Shown here: positions 57,511 to 64,000 of the stretch, one piece after another | Layout of the letters: each line of letters starts with the position of its first letter | How positions within the stretch are numbered: position 1 is the stretch's first letter | Assembly: GCA_022113835.1 (NCBI GenBank) | Contig: JAILWY010000001.1 | Coordinates: 558,001-622,000 of the forward strand | DNA: 64,000 bases | Origin: Atopsyche davidsoni | Lineage: Eukaryota > Arthropoda > Insecta > Trichoptera > Hydrobiosidae | Direction of reading: 5' to 3' | Position numbers and translations under genes: made by a program | Notes under the pieces: generated by a model | The model's database searches: none | The model's input: only the letters and a program-made list of their open reading frames with translations | Told to the model about the DNA's origin: nothing

Positions 57511-57701
57511 CTCTACAATCCTTGACGAATATTGTTAATAAAGGTTCAACAGACCTGCATTTTTACTAAAAAAGGTCTTTTGTGTATACAATATGCTTCA
57601 GAGTAATTATTTGATATTTATCTTCCTAAAATTAGAAAACCTGAACCAGAACTTAAGCTAATAAAAATATTTGATTGAATTCAAAACATATTCATATCAT
57701 A

Positions 57702-57740
57702 GGAAGTAGTACTTCAGCGCTGCCCGGGGCCGACAGTATA
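57702..57740. repeat. Short dispersed GC-rich repeat, copy 2
   Basis: GGAAGTAGTAC, CAGCGCTGCCC and GCCGACAGTAT match the unit at 32,741-32,790. The left CTGTCGG end is missing. Confidence 0.65.
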
Positions 57741-57954
57741 TAAAAAATACTACCCGTGTACTAAAACTAGAGTGTTTTTGACGGTTTTTTTTTTCAATAT
57801 TGCAGTAAAAGATAAAAAATAACCGAAAACCAATCCACTCTAGATTCCTTATTTTAATTTAAATATGCAATATTGCACTAACGAATAAAGGTTGAAACGC
57901 TATGGCGTTGTTTTTATTTATAAGATAATACTTTAATGTGCTTTCTTAGATGAT

Positions 57955-58105
57955 AGTTGGAGTGAACGAGTCTCCGGGAGCGGGATTTCAGGATTACTAA
58001 CTTTTGTAAGGAAACATTTACGAGAACTCCGCGCCTGGGATAAACGGGCATTAGCTCGAATTCTTCCCGGGCTCAGAAAGGGACGTGATACTATTTAGCA
58101 AGCGC
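57955..58105. other. GC-rich island with Otx/Bicoid-type site
   Basis: GTCTCCGGGAGCGGGATTTC runs into AGGATTACTAAC (57,990-58,001). CTCCGCGCCTGGG and TTCTTCCCGGGCTC follow. Confidence 0.4.
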
Positions 58106-58639
58106 AGTACGTGTCGCGTTACTAGATTTATGTTACTAGTATGCATTTCAATATTTCTCACTAACTAACACTATTTTTTAAATGATTTACGAATGAAATG
58201 AAAAAGATTTATGTTAATTATTAAGAATTATTTTTTTAGAGATGAACTTCCTGACAAATGTGGTCTGGCCGTCCATTTGACAGCTGTGGCTCTAAGCAAA
58301 AAAATAATTGTCACTTGTCACTTTGAATCACTGAAAACTTAAGAACCACATACTATCCGCCGTACTATTTTCAATTGGTACAAGTAAATATATATTTGAG
58401 CAAATTCATTTTAGAGGAAACAAGATTTTTGATATCGACTTTCTTCTAAATTTCACATTTAAAGAAGGTTTTTCTAAGCTAGACATCTTTCATGTTGTAA
58501 TTTTGAAGATCATGCTCTAATGAAGCAATATTTTTGTTATCAAAAACCATTATGATATTTCGCAACATTGCACGAATCATCCTGTAGTTAATGACAGGGC
58601 TTTGTAATGGCTTTCAACTAATGATCACCAAACAGCTCT

Positions 58640-58870
58640 TAGACTGATTGCTCGTGTGAAGGACTCGGGGTTATTGACCGGTTTCGACGATGGGCCCAGT
58701 TCTGACAGTTCAATCAATCAATTCCCTCTCCAAGCGCTTCTGTCCCGCAGGTATCTTACCGCGTGATTGGCCCGGCGAGTGGGAGGTGCTGGGTCTACGT
58801 GCGTGGCCGGTGTATTGCACACCTGCATACTTGTCGACACGGTGGTTTATTACATGCGATCTGTTCAAGA
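58640..58870. other. GC-rich island
   Basis: GTTTCGACGATGGGCCC, AGCGCTTCTGTCCCGCAGG, GATTGGCCCGGCGAGTGGG and CGTGCGTGGCCGG. TCCCGCAG|GTATCT resembles a splice site in either sense but no exon follows. Confidence 0.35.
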
Positions 58871-58908
58871 TACCTCTGTGTTCATCGTAAATGACTTATT
58901 GATCAAAC

Positions 58909-59005
58909 AATCAATATTTATGACAGAGAGTACTTGGTGGAATTCACGTGGAATAAAAATTAACATGTGGGAAAATCGCTCAAGTATTTTATTCTATTTA
59001 AAATA
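58909..59005. mobile_element. Fold-back repeat family, copy 9 (ends joined), with 13-bp flanking repeats
   Basis: The left terminus (TATGACAGAGAGTACTTGG, GGAATTC) joins directly to the right arm (AAAAATTAACATGTGGGAAA, CTCAAGTATTTTATTC), so the hairpin core is absent. TTATTGATCAAAC occurs at 58,896-58,908 and again at 59,006-59,018, framing the copy. Confidence 0.75.
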
Positions 59006-59446
59006 TTATTGATCAAACTTGTGTTTGAGATTTTAATTTAATTTTTACTTCAATATTATTTTATAAATAAAAATTGACTATTTAATACATGGATCGCTAA
59101 TTTAATAAATCTTATATTTCTTGCATGCTAAAATAACCTTTTTTTTTAATTTTACTCTTACAAATTAATTGTCTATACAAATCTGGGTTATCTATCAATA
59201 TCTTACATTTATCTAGTAAAAAGTTATTGATACTTTTGTTCCTCTATTATGTAATCAGTCAATTTCTTGCTGTACTCATGGGCAACCATTTCATTACTTT
59301 TAAGTAGCTTCAGCTCATTCTAGTCATCGTATCAGAAAGCATGCTTCACATATATTTTTAGATTTTATATGTAGGTTTCGAAGTAAAATTGTGATATTTT
59401 TTAGTTTGTTGTGTGGCGTTGGTGTCTAGCACGTTATTAAAAATCC

Positions 59447-59548
59447 TAACTAAGCTTGATAATGCCAACGTGAAAGGTTGGCGAAATCGGTCACCAATAA
59501 AATTAAACGTGTAGAAAAATTACAAAAGAATTTTATTTAAAATATTAA
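59447..59548. mobile_element. Fold-back repeat family, copy 10 (right half)
   Basis: AAGCTTGATAATGCCAACG, AAAGGTTGGCGAAATCGG, TCACCAATAAAATTAAACG and ATTTTATTTAAAATATT. Clean example of the core hairpin followed by CGAAA. Confidence 0.75.
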
Positions 59549-59989
59549 CAAAATAAGTATTTTTAAATAAGAAAGTCTTTTTCAAAATAATATTTGAAAT
59601 TTCGCCACATTGTTCAAAGCTTTAATATTAATTCTGAGGGAGAAAAGATAACCGCAGCGACTTGAAGGAATTTCCAATCTCTTTTTTCCACAAAAAGGAA
59701 TACCTGTGAGACAAAGTGGTCTATGTACATTTTTCAGCGATACATATTTATTTACCCTCACCGTCGTTTAATGCCGCATTGGCATGTGATAGTACTTTCA
59801 TAAAGCTGATATCAAAATAAGCGTCAGAAGTCCTGGACTTTGTTCCTATTTTGCATAGTTGAATGAATTCACAACAGTTCTATAACTAGTATTTAAATTT
59901 ATTTGTAGATGTTATGTTGTGTTAAAATACTTTGTGATTTATTTTCAATAAAATAACCATTTTCGTAGACCGAAAAAAAGATTGCTGGA

Positions 59990-60120
59990 TGTTGTAGTGG
60001 AGAAATTCCGTGGTTTAGATTAATGAAAATGCAAAATAACGGCAATGAGCAGGCATGGCTGAAGTATTTTCTCGGCGATCCCAAGAACAACTACGGCCTG
60101 TATCGCCAAGGATGATGGTG
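59990..60120. other. GC-moderate island
   Basis: AGATTAATGAAAATGC, ATAACGGCAATGAGC, TTCTCGGCGATCCC and CGGCCTGTATCGCC. Confidence 0.25.
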
Positions 60121-60549
60121 GATCCCTATTGAAAATATGTATGCCAAAGAGGTACATTTAAGTGTCAAAACAGAAATTATCCTAAATAATAGCTTGGTGC
60201 AGATTTTTTTAAAAAGATTTGATATATCTAAAATAGGAGCCAACATTTTATTATTATGTTTCAAATATTAAATTGAAAATTAATCGAAAGGTGAAGTTGA
60301 ATTTGAATCTTTTAAACTAACAATTGAAAATACACGAGACCACCAAAGTTCAAATGCGGCACATCCTGAAACACAAAGTTATCCAATTATTTTTTTTAAA
60401 TACATATACTCCTATTCCATATTATAACAATATTTTATTTTTAATAATGATAATATTATTACATAAGTTCGACGGAAAAAGTTCAGATATGTTAATATAC
60501 ATAAAACTATTGTACAGCGTATCCGTCGCTGTATTGAAGTTTAGATAGT

Positions 60550-60655
60550 TCAAAGGATGTGTGTGAATCTGGAAGAACAAAGGCTCCTCTCCATCAATCA
60601 GGATTACTGACAGTGTCAACACTGTCCCGAGGAGACCTGAATATCCCCAAATCCT
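60550..60655. other. Small island with hairpin and GGATTA
   Basis: CATCAATCAGGATTACT (PBC-like plus Otx-like cores), then the perfect hairpin GACAGTGT-CA-ACACTGTC at 60,609-60,626. Confidence 0.35.
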
Positions 60656-61439
60656 TTTCTAGGATAAATCTTGTGAAATTTAGTAGTAACTAAAAAATAT
60701 ATCATTCTTCTTATATTGACAGGTTTAATAATATTTTTTGACGATTTTTAAAAAAAATTTGTCGTTAAGGACAATGATTCTCTACACTTTAAAGTGATAT
60801 AAATTGCGAAATGTTTTTAAATTTATTCGACCTACATTCAAATTCATGCTCTGACTAATTCACACTGCCGCCTCAGTTCTTTCCATAATCGTGGCTTTAT
60901 ATAAGTGAGAATTTTAATAGACAGTGAAGCGCAACTGATTATTTTAATTAAATATTTAAAAAGAATTTTAACTATATTTATATATTATTTACGTCTATAA
61001 ATGCAACATTTTGAATATTAAAAAAATATGCATATTTTCTATCAAGCTTTTTTTTTACTTTTACTTTAAAGTTTTAAAATACATTTAAATGCGTAATAAC
61101 ATTTTATTTCAACTCTACTCTCCTCCTCTACTACTACCACATGAAGATTAAAAAAAATATTTATAAGAATACGAACATTTTTATATTAAATATACCAATA
61201 TCCTCGACCATTGTTGGTGAGATTTTGATTTTTAGATATTTGCAGTGAGTTGTGATTATTTTTCCGATATAACAAACTGACTGTTTTAAAAAAAAAAAAT
61301 TTTACTAACGGAATTGAAAGATCTGAAAGTAACTACTGTGAAAGTAATCATGAAGCTCAATTTTTCTTAAATATTTTAACTTTGAAATTGAATATTTAAT
61401 GCTCTGAGTTTAGTAGTTGATGTGGGTGTAGTTTTTCAA

Positions 61440-61630
61440 GGCTGCAACTGAAACTATTCGTTCAAAGTGGAGTAGTCCGGCGGTGCCGAGGAGCCCCCGA
61501 CCCCACCTGTGGCGGCGCAGCCTGGCGAGGCTCTCCAGGAAACGAGCGGCAGCTCTCACGCGCCTCTTAGCAAATCTAGTTTGGCAGCATTCCTAGAGCT
61601 GAGAGCATTCACACCAGCACGGCCTCTTAA
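61440..61630. other. GC-rich island
   Basis: GTCCGGCGGTGCCGAGG, CCCCACCTGTGGCGGCGC, GAAACGAGCGGCAGC, CACGCGCCTC. CACCTG is an E-box of the Snail type. Confidence 0.35.
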
Positions 61631-62029
61631 CTTTGTTTAGTGAATTCGAAAGAACTTTTCCATAACTGTAAAATTCTTTTTATTCATTATTAGAGCACTT
61701 TTTAAGATAAATAAAAATATAAATAATTAAGGAGACTGCTGATATTATTACTGAAATCGAAAGAACTCTTTCGCCATGGATAGCGTCCATACATGTCCTC
61801 CATGTAGAGGTTAAAAAAGCTCTTACTTTTCGAATAACAAATGATTACAGTTAGTTATACCATTCTATTGTTAATTACTTTAATTTTATTCATTACAAAA
61901 TTATAACGTTTAAATAATGCATATTGGTTAAATGAAGTGAATGATTGATTTCGAGAAATAATGATTTTTTGCTTCCAAAACACCTATTATGGAGATGAAC
62001 ACTCCATTTAAAATTATATATCGATTAGA

Positions 62030-62130
62030 TTCTCCGCGATTCCCGGCCGGGACCATTTCGCATAAGCCTTAAGTGCATTTCAACGTCATTGTCAATTCGA
62101 GAAGACCAATAAATAGCACGAAGTACTCTC
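62030..62130. other. Small GC-moderate island
   Basis: CTCCGCGATTCCCGGCCGGG and CAACGTCATTGTCAATTCG. Weak. Confidence 0.25.
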
Positions 62131-62839
62131 AGCAATGTACAATATAGCGCACTGATAGTAATATTTTGATGATATCTGTATGTATAATAATAACGTATTA
62201 AGAATGGTATATACATGTATTAAATTGATATAATTTAGCATTGTAAATGATTCGGGTTAAATCTGTAACAGATTAAATCCACAACCCAGCGTAGGAAACA
62301 ATGTAATTTGTGTATGACAAAATAAAAATTTATAAATGTTTTCAAAGTTATAAATATACCTCCCTAGTTTTTTTCAGGAACATCATACAGATCTTAATAT
62401 ACAGTATAATTTTAAGAAATCAAATTTGTGGATAGAAGGTGTTAATCAAAGCATTCCTTCCTAAATAATCTACTAATCCATTAATAAGTCATATATATAT
62501 TTATGGTGTGGATTTTAAGCTGGAGGCATCATCAGACCACATTTATTAGACAATGCGGCTGGTTAGTCAATGACGGTTAATGGTGCTCGCTATCATGACA
62601 TGATAATCTAGTTTTTTGGTGCCCAATTTGCAAGATATGGATGTGGTTTCAACAAGAAAATGCCACATGCCATACAGACTGAGTAAAATCAATTTATATA
62701 TAATAAAATATTTTATTATATATATATAAAGCAAACTTCAAGACGAAAATAAAATCATTACACTCGCATGTGTTGATGCGAAGTAATGCTTTATAAGTTA
62801 TTGTTTCGCTTATAATGTACGTGGTGATATATTGATTCT

Positions 62840-63060
62840 GTGCCGGCACCCATGCTCGCCAGAATACTCAATCTCAAGGTAAGCCGAGCAGCTGTTGTCG
62901 CATTACCATGGTAACGACCAACATTGACGCATCGCCGGTGACCGCAGTGCTTGCTAAGTGCAAACAGCTGTTCGCCGGCCGGGACCGCTAAGCAGCCTGA
63001 GGTTCCGGGTTCGATCCTTCTAGCAGCGGCGCTTGTCTTCGGTGAATGATCGATTCCTTG
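62840..63060. other. GC-rich island with RFX-type X-box and a tRNA-B-box-like word
   Basis: ATTACCATGGTAAC at 62,902-62,915 holds the perfect palindrome TTACCATGGTAA and resembles the RFX X-box (GTNRCCATGGYAAC type). GGTTCGATCC at 63,008-63,017 fits a tRNA/SINE B box, but no tRNA fold surrounds it. Confidence 0.4.
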
Positions 63061-63519
63061 GAACTGTGAATAACTCTGTAATATATTTAAAAGAATAAAC
63101 TATGGATTTACAATTGCTATCAATGAGCATATTGAATCAATTTCACAACAATATTTATTAAATGTGTGAATAAATTAAACTTAAATTCGAAGCAAATAAT
63201 ACGCATAATAGATGAAGGCCTTGTCAGTTGAATTAGTAATTATAAAATGAATGATAATGCAATATACTCAATCCTTCACGAAAAAAACCAATGTTTATCC
63301 TTTTAACTTTTTGTGAGCATTTATATATAACATAAATCAAGCGAAGGTGTATTTTCCAATAAGTCTTCGTAGTTATGAATTGATTAAAAAATCGGGTCAC
63401 GATTTATAGCCGAGAAGAAAAAGCTCATGACTTTTTTTTTAGTAAAAACAAAGAATAAAATCATAAATCATTCTAAAAAACGTTTTATTTTCTTAAATCG
63501 AGTGTGTATTTTTGCAGAG

Positions 63520-63700
63520 AGAACATCTGCAGGTGAAGCTTCGGGAGCAACTTATGTTCCCCATTTGTTCAACAAACTTGCAAGCAGTTCTCACACAACT
63601 GTTCGGAAAATCTGCGATGGAACAGATCGCGGCGGACAAATAACTTTATGAAACACGTTCCGATGGCTTTTCTCTTTTTGTTTCTTTTACGTTCAGGGGA
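63520..63700. other. GC-moderate island near the right edge
   Basis: CATCTGCAGGTGAAGC (E-box CAGGTG), AACAGATCGCGGCGGAC. The 74-residue frame across it is unsupported. Confidence 0.25.
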
Positions 63701-64000
63701 ATACTTGGAAGTCAACCCTTTCCAGCATATAAGATATAATTTCTAAAGAATACATTATTTACATAGTTATATGAATATCTCTCACTCACGCTGTTTTAAA
63801 TATCATTGTTTTAAAAACCATAACAGTAAGCCTTATTTAAAAAATACCTGACTTTGTAAAGTCAGTCATTTGAGTTCATTAGAAATAAATTAACACCCCT
63901 TTACCAGTATTCAACAAATAAAATTTTATATTCTTAAAGCGAAATTCAGACTTATAAGTCTAATTGCTTTTTTGAAGTATACACACTCAAACTAAAAATC

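Larger units (their letters stand above)
13729..64000. other. Gene desert with many GC-rich islands
   Basis: About 50 kb with no exon chain, RNA gene or domain-bearing frame that I can support. AT-rich DNA alternates with GC-rich islands (listed separately), dispersed repeats and (TA)n tracts. Gaps between the listed items are AT-rich with nothing recognisable. It could be an intergenic regulatory domain or a giant intron of a gene lying beyond the window. Confidence 0.6.

Noticed and set aside
63008..63017. Possible tRNA gene from the B-box match GGTTCGATCC
   Set aside because: No A box at the right distance and no acceptor or anticodon stem could be folded around it.
1..64000. CRISPR arrays, bacterial operons, rRNA genes, viral integrations
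   Set aside because: No regularly spaced direct repeats, no bacterial-type gene packing, no rRNA-like stretch and no viral protein frames were seen.

Overview
This is a stretch of insect-like nuclear genome. The background is AT-rich and contains many (TA)n tracts, acctaacc-type motifs, GT-AG introns, and non-autonomous hAT and mariner-type transposons. The order cannot be fixed from the sequence; a holometabolous insect such as a moth or butterfly would fit, but that is a guess.

Layout. Positions 1-12,600 hold two tandem, same-strand, five-exon genes of the neutral lipase / phospholipase A1-like family (alpha/beta hydrolases related to pancreatic lipase). Lipase gene 1 has exons 80-191, 632-741, 1271-1547, 2117-2353 and 2959-3296 (357 aa). 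Lipase gene 2 has exons 4978-5092, 5238-5347, 8159-8429, 10014-10250 and 12127-12512 (372 aa). Exon phases are identical, exons 2 (110 bp) and 4 (237 bp) have identical lengths, and the introns sit at matching places, so the pair arose by duplication. Both keep the nucleophile serine and the histidine, but serine stands where the catalytic aspartate of the family normally lies. They are therefore probably secreted proteins with altered or no lipase activity.

From about 12.6 kb to the right edge there is no convincing protein-coding gene. This 51 kb is an AT-rich desert with about 55-60 GC-rich islands, each of 80-400 bp and roughly 0.5-2 kb apart. Several contain homeodomain, POU-octamer, E-box, Otx/Bicoid or RFX-type motifs. 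Similar islands also lie in the 2.8 kb intron 2 of lipase gene 2. The simplest reading is a regulatory landscape, with the lipases as bystanders and the real target gene outside the window. Sequence conservation, which would prove this, cannot be seen here.

Mobile DNA. Three short hAT-type elements have recognisable 8-bp target duplications. Two deleted mariner-like copies share the same internal deletion and a relic of the transposase N-terminus. Ten or so copies belong to a fold-back repeat family whose core hairpin is followed by GAAACC-GGTC, resembling a hammerhead-ribozyme layout. There are tRNA-derived SINE-like pieces, one of them in a 188-bp palindrome, and several near-perfect short palindromes, two of which come as overlapping pairs. 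Several transposon ends abut long (TA)n tracts.
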